Shown here: positions 15,468-23,608 of the stretch, piece by piece
How positions within the stretch are numbered: position 1 is the first letter of the stretch
How the letters are laid out: the number at the start of each line of letters is the position of its first letter
Source of the DNA: CAYZNE01 sp964461035
GTDB taxonomy: Archaea > Nanobdellota > Nanobdellia > Woesearchaeales > CAYZNE01
Direction of reading: 5' to 3'
Assembly (NCBI GenBank): GCA_964461035.1
Contig: CAYWRI010000005.1
Span: 1-62,357 of the forward strand
DNA: 62,357 nt
Notes under the pieces: model-generated
What the model was told of the DNA's origin: nothing
The model's input: only the letters and a program-made list of their open reading frames with translations
Databases searched by the model: none
Made by a program: the position numbers and the translations under genes

Positions 15468-16709
15468 ATGAGACGAGTCTATATTTTGATAATGATATTT
15501 TTATTATTTCCGAGCACTATCTTTGCTGAGTCTATAACTCGTTATGGTTCTGATTTTAAGATTCAGGATTCAGAAATATCTTTCAAAGTCAGTGATAGGT
15601 TGGGCGCTGAAAGACTAAGTTTTGATTCTGATAATTTAACTTCTGAGTTTAACAATTTGCCTTATGGTCAACAATTAAAAAACAGTAATGTTAAGTTTGG
15701 TTTTAATGGTAAAGAATTGGATAACACAGATAGCTATTACTTTAATGCTCGTTATTATAATTTTGATTCTGGTAAGTTTTTGGGTGTTGATCCGGTTAGT
15801 GATAATCATGCTTATGCTTTTGTTTCCAACAATCCAATGAATTATGTTGATCCTAGTGGAATGGATCCGTCTAATGAGAATATTAATAAAGAGAGTGATG
15901 GATATTGGACGAATGTTTTGGAGCATTTTATTGTTGAGGAATGGGGTGATATGATTCGTGATGATGTTCCTGAGATTAATTCTGTCTCTGAAGTTACGGG
16001 CGTTCCTGCTGAAGCAATCCTTTCTGCTATGTTGGTTGAGGATATAAGATTTTATGCACCAAACAGAGAAGCTCTCTTAAGTAAATCATTTCTTAAAGCC
16101 AAGGTTAGAGACATACTTCCTAATTCGGTATTGGAATTCTTTGGTCATCTGCCTAATCCTCCTGTAAGAGAATCTTCTTATGGTTTGGTGCGTTTGCAAA
16201 CAATTGAGGGTGCAGTAAACTACTTGAAAACTATTGATAATCCTGACGAAGGTACTAAGATGCTTTTATCAAAAGTAAGTTCAGTTGAGTATTCATCTCA
16301 TTGGCCAACCATGATGCAAAATACAAGAAGTTGTTTTTCAAATATTGAAAGAGTGGCTTTGGTATTGAAGGCGCACATGGTTTTTTGGGAAAAAAACGGT
16401 TTTGACTTGTTTGAATCTGAGTTTAATACTATTGAATCTTTTAGTGAACGTGTTGGTGTCTTGGAAACTTTAAATTCTATCTATCACTATGATTCATTCC
16501 CTGCTTCTAATAGTGAAAAATTTATAGGATATCGAAAAGACCAGTTTTGTGAGCCTCATATTTCTCCTCTTGTGGGAGGATCTATTTTGTGGGATAGTGT
16601 AAGTTATGGTGAGCTTTCTAGAATTTTTGTTAATTCTGGTTTGGCTACACAAATTAGTGAAACAGATCTTGGTTCAAGCATAACTAGAATGGATATATCT
16701 GATGAGTAA
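15468..16709 (+). CDS. Secreted protein: Rhs core fragment fused to a lysozyme-like domain
   Basis: From ATG 15468 (413 residues; 27 nt after a TATA box) a signal peptide occupies about 1-20. Residues about 78-132 match the end of the Rhs/YD-repeat core: FNGKELDNTDSYYFNARYYN, FLGVDP, NPMNYVDPSG. In Rhs toxins this core marks the boundary with a variable C-terminal effector. The 280-residue C-terminal part contains GVPAEAILSAMLVEDIRFYA and, after a gap, ESSYGLVRLQTIEGAVNYL. This resembles lytic transglycosylases, where a catalytic Glu after the first helix (here E191) is followed by an S-x-G-L-x-Q motif. The Rhs match is good; the enzyme call is inference. The shell is far too short for a complete Rhs cage. 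Confidence 0.7.
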   Translation: MRRVYILIMIFLLFPSTIFAESITRYGSDFKIQDSEISFKVSDRLGAERLSFDSDNLTSEFNNLPYGQQLKNSNVKFGFNGKELDNTDSYYFNARYYNFDSGKFLGVDPVSDNHAYAFVSNNPMNYVDPSGMDPSNENINKESDGYWTNVLEHFIVEEWGDMIRDDVPEINSVSEVTGVPAEAILSAMLVEDIRFYAPNREALLSKSFLKAKVRDILPNSVLEFFGHLPNPPVRESSYGLVRLQTIEGAVNYLKTIDNPDEGTKMLLSKVSSVEYSSHWPTMMQNTRSCFSNIERVALVLKAHMVFWEKNGFDLFESEFNTIESFSERVGVLETLNSIYHYDSFPASNSEKFIGYRKDQFCEPHISPLVGGSILWDSVSYGELSRIFVNSGLATQISETDLGSSITRMDISDE

Positions 16710-16851
16710 ATTTTATTTTTCTAATGCGATAAATTATAACAAAAATTTGAGTCTTTTGGCAGGGGCATTAAATGCAATAATCAAAGATTATTGATCCTTC
16801 AAACAAGTTGAACTAACCCCTTAGTTCCACAATAATCCTAATCAATGTTCA

Positions 16852-17994
16852 TTACTCATTTTGAGCTTTCAACCAATCAATTGCGTGAGTAAAGTAATCA
16901 GAATTAGGGTTCCATCCTGATTGGGTGTTTACAAAATCAGCCATATCACATATTGCTAACATGTATGAATTGCTATAGTTATATCTTTTGATTGTGTTGA
17001 ATATACTTGTTTTTGATCTTCTGTCATCATAGTACTCGGCTATAAGATAAATTACATCAGTCATATTAAATAAATCTTCATTTTTAACATAGTCTTCAAT
17101 ACTTAATGGCATAAATTGAGGTATTCCTATTGCACCTGCAAAACTTGAGGGAGAAAAAACATTAAAGTTCTGTTCCTTACCTAATTTAACAAGACTTTTA
17201 AAATGGTTATTCATAGAATTAGCATAGTTTTCTGATAACATTTCTTTATATTCAACATTATTCATTATGATTGTTGAGATAAGTGCATTAAATGCTCTCC
17301 AACCGCCAAAATAGCTTCCAAAATTAGTTTCTATTCCTATTGTTGCAACAATTATTTCTTTAGGAATATTATGCTCTTCTTCAGCTTTTATTAAGTCTGC
17401 TGAATATTTTTGAATAAACTCTATTGATTTTTGTTTTCTGATATCAATGCCTAATCTTTTAGAATAATCTTGATATGAGTCTATCCAAGTTTTCTCTTTT
17501 TTTTCTACAGATTGATGAGCTATTTTTTCGGGTGATTTTTTATAATATTTAATAATGTTTTCATCAATCATAAATCTGTCATCATTAATGTATTCAGTAA
17601 TATCATATCCTTCATTTTTTAGCTCTAAAATTAAATCATTCAGAGCTGTTTCTTTTCTGTATTCTTTATATTTTTGTAAAATAACTTTTTTATTCTGTAT
17701 TGTTCTTGGTTGTAAATTCAAATCATAATTATCTGTTTTAAGTTCTTTAGGAATGTTTTCAAGATTTTCCCTTGATATGAAAGTTCCATTTAATTTTTTT
17801 TGTATTTGATAAACATGTGTTGAATCTTTTGATTTTGGAAAATCCTGCTCATTAATCTCAATTGATGATGAAGTTTGAATAGAGTCTCGTAATGCTAGTT
17901 CTTCTAGTTTAGGGGGTTTATTCAAATAGTTGAATGAACAAGAACTTGTAAATGCTAACCAGCTTAACATCAATAATATCTCTGTTTTTTTCAT
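16852..17994 (-). CDS. MltB-like lytic murein transglycosylase, lipoprotein
   Basis: A 380-residue protein. The N-terminus is a lipoprotein signal with Cys at residue 19 (LAFTSSC), then a 150-residue linker with no recognised domain. From about 190 the MltB/SLT_2 fold appears: IPKEIIVATIGIETNFGSYF, where E222 aligns with the catalytic acid, and SPSSFAGAIGIPQFMPLSIE, the family signature. MltB cleaves the glycan of bacterial peptidoglycan. Archaea have no murein, so the target would be another organism's wall, or the gene is recently acquired. It is convergent with the Rhs-core/lysozyme-like gene. Confidence 0.85.
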   Translation of the reverse strand: MKKTEILLMLSWLAFTSSCSFNYLNKPPKLEELALRDSIQTSSSIEINEQDFPKSKDSTHVYQIQKKLNGTFISRENLENIPKELKTDNYDLNLQPRTIQNKKVILQKYKEYRKETALNDLILELKNEGYDITEYINDDRFMIDENIIKYYKKSPEKIAHQSVEKKEKTWIDSYQDYSKRLGIDIRKQKSIEFIQKYSADLIKAEEEHNIPKEIIVATIGIETNFGSYFGGWRAFNALISTIIMNNVEYKEMLSENYANSMNNHFKSLVKLGKEQNFNVFSPSSFAGAIGIPQFMPLSIEDYVKNEDLFNMTDVIYLIAEYYDDRRSKTSIFNTIKRYNYSNSYMLAICDMADFVNTQSGWNPNSDYFTHAIDWLKAQNE

Positions 17995-18113
17995 TTTACT
18001 TTATCGCTTAAGAATGTGAGTCTGTCAGGACTCGTGCTTAACAATTCCTGAAAGAGGAATTCTTGGCACCAAAGGAACTAAAGTTTTCTTTTGTACAGTC
18101 TCTATTAAATAAC

Positions 18114-18186
18114 TGGGCCTGCCCGGACTCGAACCGGGGACATCCACCACGTCAAGGTGGCGTCATAGCCACTAGACCACAAGCCC
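18114..18186 (-). tRNA. tRNA-Val (anticodon GAC)
   Basis: A complete cloverleaf on the minus strand: acceptor GGGCTTG with CAGGCCC (one G-T pair), D arm, anticodon stem CCACC/GGTGG enclosing TTGACGT (anticodon GAC), variable loop, T arm CCCGG-TTCGAGT-CCGGG, discriminator A. No intron; CCA is not encoded. A TATA-like element lies upstream on the minus strand near 18203-18212. Confidence 0.97.
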
Positions 18187-18449
18187 TAACATAGTTAGGA
18201 AGATATAAATTATTTATAAAATTTAGGTAGAACTAACCAATAACATATTTTTAGTAAAAAAACTTATTTTTAGCTTTTTTTAGCCTATTTTTCAAGATTT
18301 ATTCAGTTTATTTATAAATGAGTGTGTTAAATAATAGAAAACTATTTAAACTAGTCAATTCAATAGTGATAACAAAGAGCTTTTAAAAGAAAGGAAAGTT
18401 TTAAAAACCTTAATGCTAATAATATGCTTGTTACAGAATTTTTAAAAAG

Positions 18450-19328
18450 ATGACTAACAAAAAACAAATAGAATATGTAGTAACTGAGACATTCGGTCCT
18501 GAAGCAATGCCTATTGTAGATTATCTAAAAGGGAAAAAGAATATTTCTGAGTTTGTTATAGCTAGAGATTTATCCATAGAAATACATAGGATAAGACAAA
18601 TTCTCTATAAGTTATTCGAAGACAATATTGTGCTGTTTATTAGAAAAAAAGATAAAGTTAAAGGATGGTATATATGTTATTGGTCATTGAATGAATTTGA
18701 AATGCCTCATATTATGATTAAAATAAAAAAACAAAAAATTCAAAAATTAAAAGAAAGACTGATTCAAGAGTCATCAGATAATTTTTTCATGTGTAGAAAT
18801 GCATGTACTAGAATTAATTTTGATTCTGCATTTGAACTAAATTTTAAATGTCCTGATTGTGGAGAACTTATGAATGAACAGGATAATGAAAGAACTCTTA
18901 AATTCTTAACTAAACGAATTAGCGAATTAGAAAAAGAATTAGAAACAGATATGAAAGGAATTATGCGTTTAAAACCTGAAGAGTCTTCTGATGAATCATA
19001 TCCTCCAGAAGTTGAAGATCCAAATTTATATGATGCTGCTGAAAAGTTATCTAAATTATCTAGAACTAAAAAAGCAACTAAAGCAAAAAATAAAGCAACA
19101 ATTGAAGCAACAATTGAAGCAACAACTAAAGCAAAAAATAAAGCAACAACTAAAGCAAAAAATAAAGCAACAATTGAAGCAACAACTAAAGCAACAACTA
19201 AAGCAACAACTAAAAAAGTGACTAAAAAATCTACACCAAAAAAATCTAAATCTACAAAAAAAGCGGTAATTTCAAAAAAACCTAAAAAAACTCTTTTTAA
19301 AATACTTAAGAAAAAAACTAAGAAATAA
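18450..19328 (+). CDS. tfe: Transcription factor E (TFE-alpha) with a long Lys/Ala/Thr-rich tail
   Basis: Residues 1-90 form the extended winged helix (PIVDYLKGKKNISEFVIARD, IRQILYKLFEDNIVLF). Residues 115-137 form a zinc ribbon with Cys115, Cys119, Cys134 and Cys137. This is archaeal TFE, which helps RNA polymerase open promoters. Ordinary archaeal TFE is about 170-190 residues; this one is 292. The extra part, from about 205, is a basic repeat tail of KATTKAKNKATIEAT-type units, like histone H1 or bacterial AlgP tails, and probably binds DNA non-specifically. The repeat is also visible in the DNA (about 19070-19215). Confidence 0.92.
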   Translation: MTNKKQIEYVVTETFGPEAMPIVDYLKGKKNISEFVIARDLSIEIHRIRQILYKLFEDNIVLFIRKKDKVKGWYICYWSLNEFEMPHIMIKIKKQKIQKLKERLIQESSDNFFMCRNACTRINFDSAFELNFKCPDCGELMNEQDNERTLKFLTKRISELEKELETDMKGIMRLKPEESSDESYPPEVEDPNLYDAAEKLSKLSRTKKATKAKNKATIEATIEATTKAKNKATTKAKNKATIEATTKATTKATTKKVTKKSTPKKSKSTKKAVISKKPKKTLFKILKKKTKK

Positions 19329-19408
19329 ATCTTGATTTAAACGTTTGCATAACTATTAAATAGGTTTGTTGTCGCAATTATTTCTTTGTTTTTATCAAGA
19401 GGACCTTT

Positions 19409-19900
19409 TTAAATTTCAGTTGGCTTTTGATTCATGTAATCAATACTGTTTTCTGCACATATTATTTGTTTATTCAGAAAGTTGATATATTCAACGGGTA
19501 AACTAGTTTTATTGTTGAATGCACTATCTATAAATGCACTTTGTCCAAATTGATGTACAAGAAATAATTCTTTATCAATGACTTTGTTTCCGTAGCAATT
19601 TAAAATAATTCATATAACTTTCTGCAACAGCTTTACTTCTTACTACTATTGCAATAGGTGTGGTGCTCCAAACAATAATTGCAATATTTTCTTCATAAAC
19701 AAATGTTGTAATTGGAGAAGAGAATTCATCAGGAATAAATCTAAATTTTGAATGCGATTTTTATTGATTCTGATTCTCGAGATGAGTTATTTAGTATTAC
19801 TCTTGATTTTATTTTTAATTGTTTTTTTCTTTTTTGAAATTGTATAAAATCATGTTTCATTATTTCTAGAAAATTACCTCTTGATCCATAGGTTATGCTC
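19409..19900 (-). pseudogene. TrmB-like transcriptional regulator, decayed, plus unknown ORF remnant
   Basis: On the minus strand from about 19900, a frame reads YGSRGNFLEIMKHDFIQFQK then SRVILNNSSRESESIKIAFK and stops. In the next frame, KFRFIPDEFSSPITTFVYEE, IAIIVWSTTPIAIVVRSKAV and AESYMNYFKLL follow to 19575. Together these match the C-terminal half of TrmB-family regulators of DPANN archaea. The N-terminal HTH is gone. Overlapping its end, another open frame (about 19600-19409: ELFLVHQFGQSAFIDSAFNN and SLPVEYINFLNKQIICAENS) has no start and is not recognised. The whole 19329-20000 stretch has no intact gene. Confidence 0.55.
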
Positions 19901-20026
19901 TAAATCAACTCATTCTTTTCTATCAGAAAAAACTATTATTTCGGACTGCAAGATAGAGCGAATCTTATTATAACTCTCCTAACAAATCAAAATCCTTATA
20001 AATTGGATTATAATACAATAATTAAA

Positions 20027-21736
20027 ATGGTAAGAACACATAATTGCGGAGAATTAAATAAAAATAATGTTGGTAATTCAGTTACTGTTGCAGGATGGGT
20101 TGATTCAATAAGAACTCATGGTGGAGTAAATTTCATAAACTTAAGGGATAGATATGGTTTAACACAAGTTGTTTTTAATGATGATTCATTTAAAGAATTA
20201 AAAAACGAATACGTTGTTGAAATATCAGGAATAGTTAAAGAAAGACCATCTGCAAATAAAAATATTGCAACAGGAGAAATAGAAGTATCTTGCGAATCAA
20301 TGAAAATAATATCAAAAGCGGCTCCTCTTCCTCTTGATATTTCAGGAAAAATAGAAAGTTCTGATGAAACAAGATTAAAATACAGATATTTAGATTTAAG
20401 AAATCCTGATAATATGAATAAACTTGTTTTTAGACATAAAGTTGTTCAAGAAATGAGAAATTTTCTTAATCAAAAAGGATTTTTAGAGATAGAAACTCCA
20501 TTTTTAATGAAATCTACTCCCGAAGGTGCAAGGGATTATCTTGTTCCAAGCAGAGTAAACAAAGGTAAATTTTATGCACTTCCTCAAAGTCCACAACTTT
20601 ACAAACAAATGCTAATGGTTGCGGGAGCAGATAAATATTATCAAGTTGCAAGATGTTTAAGAGATGAAGATTTGAGAGCAGATAGACAACCAGAACACAC
20701 TCAAGTTGATCTTGAAATGAGTTTTGTAAACTCTGATGATGTAAGAACACTTGTTGAAAATTTATTCAAATCAGTTTTCAAAAATATAAAAAATATTGAA
20801 CTTGAAGATTTTTCCACTTTATCTTACGAAGAATCAATGCAGAGATTTGGAAGCGACAAACCAGATATGAGATTTGGTTTAGAATTAATCGATGTTACAG
20901 AAATTGTAAAACAGTCTGAATTCAATGTTTTTAAACAAGCAGAACATATTGTATCTATTGTTGTTGGTGAAGACTTTTCAAGAAAAGATATTGATGCATT
21001 AACAGAAACAGCTAAAACTTACAGGGCAAAAGGTCTTGCCTACATAAAATACAAAGATGGAAAATTTGATTCAGGAGTGACTAAATTTCTTACCGAAACA
21101 GTTCTTAATAATCTAAAAGAAAAAGCAAATCTGACTCAGGACTTTACAATGTTATTTGTTGCAGATAAAAAGAAGATAGCACAAACAGTTCTTGGTCAAG
21201 TTAGATTAGCACTTAGAGATAAATTAGAATTAGTCATGCCTAATGATTTTAAATTTGCTTGGATAAAAGATTTTCCTTTATTTAGTTATAATGAAGAAAA
21301 AAATAAATGGGAACCAGAACATCATATGTTTTCCATGCCTAAGGAAGAATTTGTAGATGACTTTGAAAAGAGACCTGAACAAGTTCTTGGAGATTTATGG
21401 GATTTAACTTTAAATGGTATTGAATTAGCCTCAGGTTCAATAAGAATAAGCAATCCTGAAATACAGGAAAGAATAATGAAATTCATAGGATTTCCTAAAG
21501 AAGAAGCAGAAGAAAAATTCGGATTCTTACTTGAAGCATACAAATATGGTTCTCCAGTCCATGGTGGAATGGGAATCGGACTTGATAGATTTGTAGCCGT
21601 AATGCTTGGACTTGAAGATATACGTGAAGTAATCGCGTTTCCAAAGAATAAAAACGCTCAATGTCCTACGGATGGATCACCTAGCAAAGTTTCTCCAGAA
21701 CAACTTAAAGAATTAGGTATTAAAGTCGTTGAATGA
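20027..21736 (+). CDS. aspS: Aspartyl-tRNA synthetase, bacterial type
   Basis: About 570 residues from ATG 20027 (MVRTHNCGEL); the longer TTG frame at 20003 overlaps the TATA box TTATAAAT (19996-20003), so the mRNA is leaderless. Order: N-terminal OB anticodon-binding domain (VAGWVDSIRTHGGVNFINLR), class II core with motif 2 (YYQVARCLRDEDLRADRQPE), a GAD insertion at about 300-410, and motif 3 (GSPVHGGMGIGLDRFVAVML). The GAD insertion and the length mark the bacterial AspRS form; typical archaeal and eukaryotic enzymes are about 430 residues without it. It probably replaced the archaeal gene by transfer. Whether it also charges tRNA-Asn cannot be read here. Confidence 0.95.
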   Translation: MVRTHNCGELNKNNVGNSVTVAGWVDSIRTHGGVNFINLRDRYGLTQVVFNDDSFKELKNEYVVEISGIVKERPSANKNIATGEIEVSCESMKIISKAAPLPLDISGKIESSDETRLKYRYLDLRNPDNMNKLVFRHKVVQEMRNFLNQKGFLEIETPFLMKSTPEGARDYLVPSRVNKGKFYALPQSPQLYKQMLMVAGADKYYQVARCLRDEDLRADRQPEHTQVDLEMSFVNSDDVRTLVENLFKSVFKNIKNIELEDFSTLSYEESMQRFGSDKPDMRFGLELIDVTEIVKQSEFNVFKQAEHIVSIVVGEDFSRKDIDALTETAKTYRAKGLAYIKYKDGKFDSGVTKFLTETVLNNLKEKANLTQDFTMLFVADKKKIAQTVLGQVRLALRDKLELVMPNDFKFAWIKDFPLFSYNEEKNKWEPEHHMFSMPKEEFVDDFEKRPEQVLGDLWDLTLNGIELASGSIRISNPEIQERIMKFIGFPKEEAEEKFGFLLEAYKYGSPVHGGMGIGLDRFVAVMLGLEDIREVIAFPKNKNAQCPTDGSPSKVSPEQLKELGIKVVE

Positions 21737-21770
21737 TTATTGGCGAACGTAGTGAGCTTTTGGGTTTAAT

Positions 21771-22391
21771 ACCCTGACCTTTAGGTCGTTTATTTCTTTT
21801 TAATTTTGTTTTTTTAGTAGAAATATTTTTATTGCGACTTCGCCACACTATAATTAAATAGTGCGAATGAAGTTACGCAAACTAATCATTCAAATTAGTG
21901 TGAACTTTATTCGTTGGAGGCGAATAAAATGGATAAAAGTTTTTCAACTTTAAAAAAGTTTTCTCATAAGGTGGGTTTGAATTATTGGCATGTTGAATTT
22001 GCAACTAAATATGGATATAATATGTTTAATAAGTTTAAACAGAAAAATTTGGTTGAAGCGTGTATTAGAAATATTGCACATAAACATAATAAAAATTCAT
22101 ATTTTAATTGTTATGCCTGAACATATTCATATGCTTGTAACTTTGCCTCATAATATTACTGATTCAAAAGCAGTAATGCTTTTGAAAGGAGGGTCAGCAT
22201 TTCTTTTTTTTAAACATCATCCTAAAAGTAAATTAAGATTACCTCAAGGACATTTATGGAGTGTAGGAGGTTGTGCAACAACAGTAGGGTATAATGAATT
22301 TTCAACAGTAGAAAAATATATTCAAACTCAAGAACAACACCATGCTCAAGTTTGAAGCATTTAACAAGATACCCCCACCTTTAGGTTGGGG
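21771..22391 (+). mobile_element. IS200/IS605-type element with subterminal hairpins
   Basis: The ends share ACCTTTAGGT in a hairpin: left GACC-TTTA-GGTC (21776-21787), right a CCCCCACC-TTTA-GGTTGGGG stem (22372-22391, one mismatch). Between them is a Y1 transposase gene (tnpA, 21929-22355). No tnpB is present, so it is IS200-like. Single-strand transposons of this group have such hairpins and no terminal inverted repeats. The exact cleavage points cannot be set by eye. tnpA is frameshifted, so the copy is probably inactive on its own. Confidence 0.75.
21929..22355 (+). pseudogene. tnpA: IS200-family Y1 transposase (TnpA), frameshifted
   Basis: ATG 21929 follows a GGAGG Shine-Dalgarno. The first frame (KFSHKVGLNYWHVEFATKYG and on) ends at 22120. 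The second frame carries HILIVMPEHIHMLVTLP with the HUH metal motif (HIH), GHLWSVGGCATTVGY and the catalytic Tyr in VEKYIQTQEQHH, ending at 22355. The switch lies at an A-run near 22090-22095. Joined, they make a normal-length TnpA of about 140 residues. The cause could be a true mutation, an assembly homopolymer error, or programmed frameshifting. Confidence 0.8.
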
Positions 22392-22410
22392 AGTATGTCA
22401 TTTGATTAAA

Positions 22411-22740
22411 ATGACAAAAATAAAAAACTTATTTCCTTTGCCTTTCATGTGTGGTGCAGGTGCAATAGCATTTGGATTTATTAAAGGTTTTTATGAATCC
22501 AAAGAGGGAATGGACTTTAAGAATGAAAAATTTGAATTACCCAAATTATTTGAAAAGATTTACTGTTCTGCATATCTAAATATGGCAAAACCAAATAAAG
22601 ATATTTATAAATATTTAATTAAAGATGCAGATCTTGATTTATCAACAACCATTTTTATTGATAATCAAATCAAAAATGTTCAAACTGCAGAATCTTTAGG
22701 AATTAAAAGCATATTATTTGAAAACCTTGAACAACTGTAA
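22411..22740 (+). pseudogene. HAD-like hydrolase C-terminal fragment with foreign N-terminus
   Basis: ATG 22411 opens a 109-codon frame just outside the IS right end. Residues 1-35 form a hydrophobic segment (FPLPFMCGAGAIAFGFIKGF) that does not belong to HAD proteins. Residues 45-109 match the end of a HAD subfamily IA domain: YCSAYLNMAKPNKDIYKYLI, then TTIFIDNQIKNVQTAESLGI. The catalytic DxDxT motif is absent and the motif IV DD pair reads DN. I read this as two gene pieces joined by rearrangement near the IS element; a small functional membrane protein is less likely. Confidence 0.5.
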
Positions 22741-22790
22741 AAAGAGTTATGTACAATTGGTGTAGAGTTCTAGTGTATCAAACAAAAACC

Positions 22791-23435
22791 TTAATTATCC
22801 CATAAGTAATATCCACACTTTTTAAAGTAGACGCCATTAGTATTTACAGTTCCTACTATTTCTCCGATATGCCTGAAAAGAACAATTGTTTTCTGACTAA
22901 CATTTCTTATATCCACAATAGCGTTTTTATATGATGTATCATTTCCCCCACAATTTTTTCTTGGTGCAAAAACAGTTTCTAATACATCGCCCTGATTCGA
23001 AATAGTATTCATCCAATGCTTAACTTGTCTATCAACAAGATCTGGATAATCCTGCGTTGCCCAAGTATGTAAAAATGAAATATATTCCTTATCTCCTTTT
23101 ATTATAAGACTAATTAAGGGAGAACAATTGTAAAGTTTTTTAAAATTAATGGATTGTGTTCTAGGAACGATAATTCCATTATCGCAATATTCTCCCACAA
23201 TAATTCTATTATGTAATTCATAAATCTCAGGTGAACCAAACATAAGATTATTAGGATACAAAAATTCATTTGGAACTGGATTTCTTTTTCCAAAATAGAA
23301 ATTAAACCAGTGCATTTTTTTACGAAAAGACTTTATTCGTTCATCTTTTCTAGAATCATTATTAAAAATTAGCGTTTTCTTTAGTTCTAAGGATGCTGAT
23401 TCTCCTAAAGTTATTTCAATCAATGTTCCAGGCAT
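22791..23435 (-). CDS. Hypothetical protein, 214 residues
   Basis: I do not recognise the family. It is probably soluble and cytosolic: no signal peptide, no membrane helix, aromatic-rich (MHWFNFYFGKRNPVPNEFLY), with a motif-like stretch NCGGNDTSYKNAIVDIRNVS and a GEIVGTVNTNGVYFKKCGYY end suggestive of beta structure. The minus-strand TATA box (about 23455-23464) lies some 25 nt before ATG, so the mRNA is leaderless and the gene looks expressed and intact. It is divergent from polB. Confidence 0.7.
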   Translation of the reverse strand: MPGTLIEITLGESASLELKKTLIFNNDSRKDERIKSFRKKMHWFNFYFGKRNPVPNEFLYPNNLMFGSPEIYELHNRIIVGEYCDNGIIVPRTQSINFKKLYNCSPLISLIIKGDKEYISFLHTWATQDYPDLVDRQVKHWMNTISNQGDVLETVFAPRKNCGGNDTSYKNAIVDIRNVSQKTIVLFRHIGEIVGTVNTNGVYFKKCGYYLWDN

Positions 23436-23608
23436 ATAAATTAGAAGAAATAATTTATTTATATGTTTTTATATTATTACTTCTTTTAAGTTAGTATGAA
23501 TCGATTGTTTTTTTAAAATGAGTTTATACTCTTTCTGTTTTTTTCGAATTTTTCGGGTACACCCAAAAATTCCAAACCTTTTTATATATAGCTAAATAAT
23601 ATATTTTT

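Noticed and set aside
18991..19221. ORF of LKQQLKQ repeats overlapping tfe
   Set aside because: Out-of-frame reading of the basic tail repeat of TFE; the repeat alone explains it.
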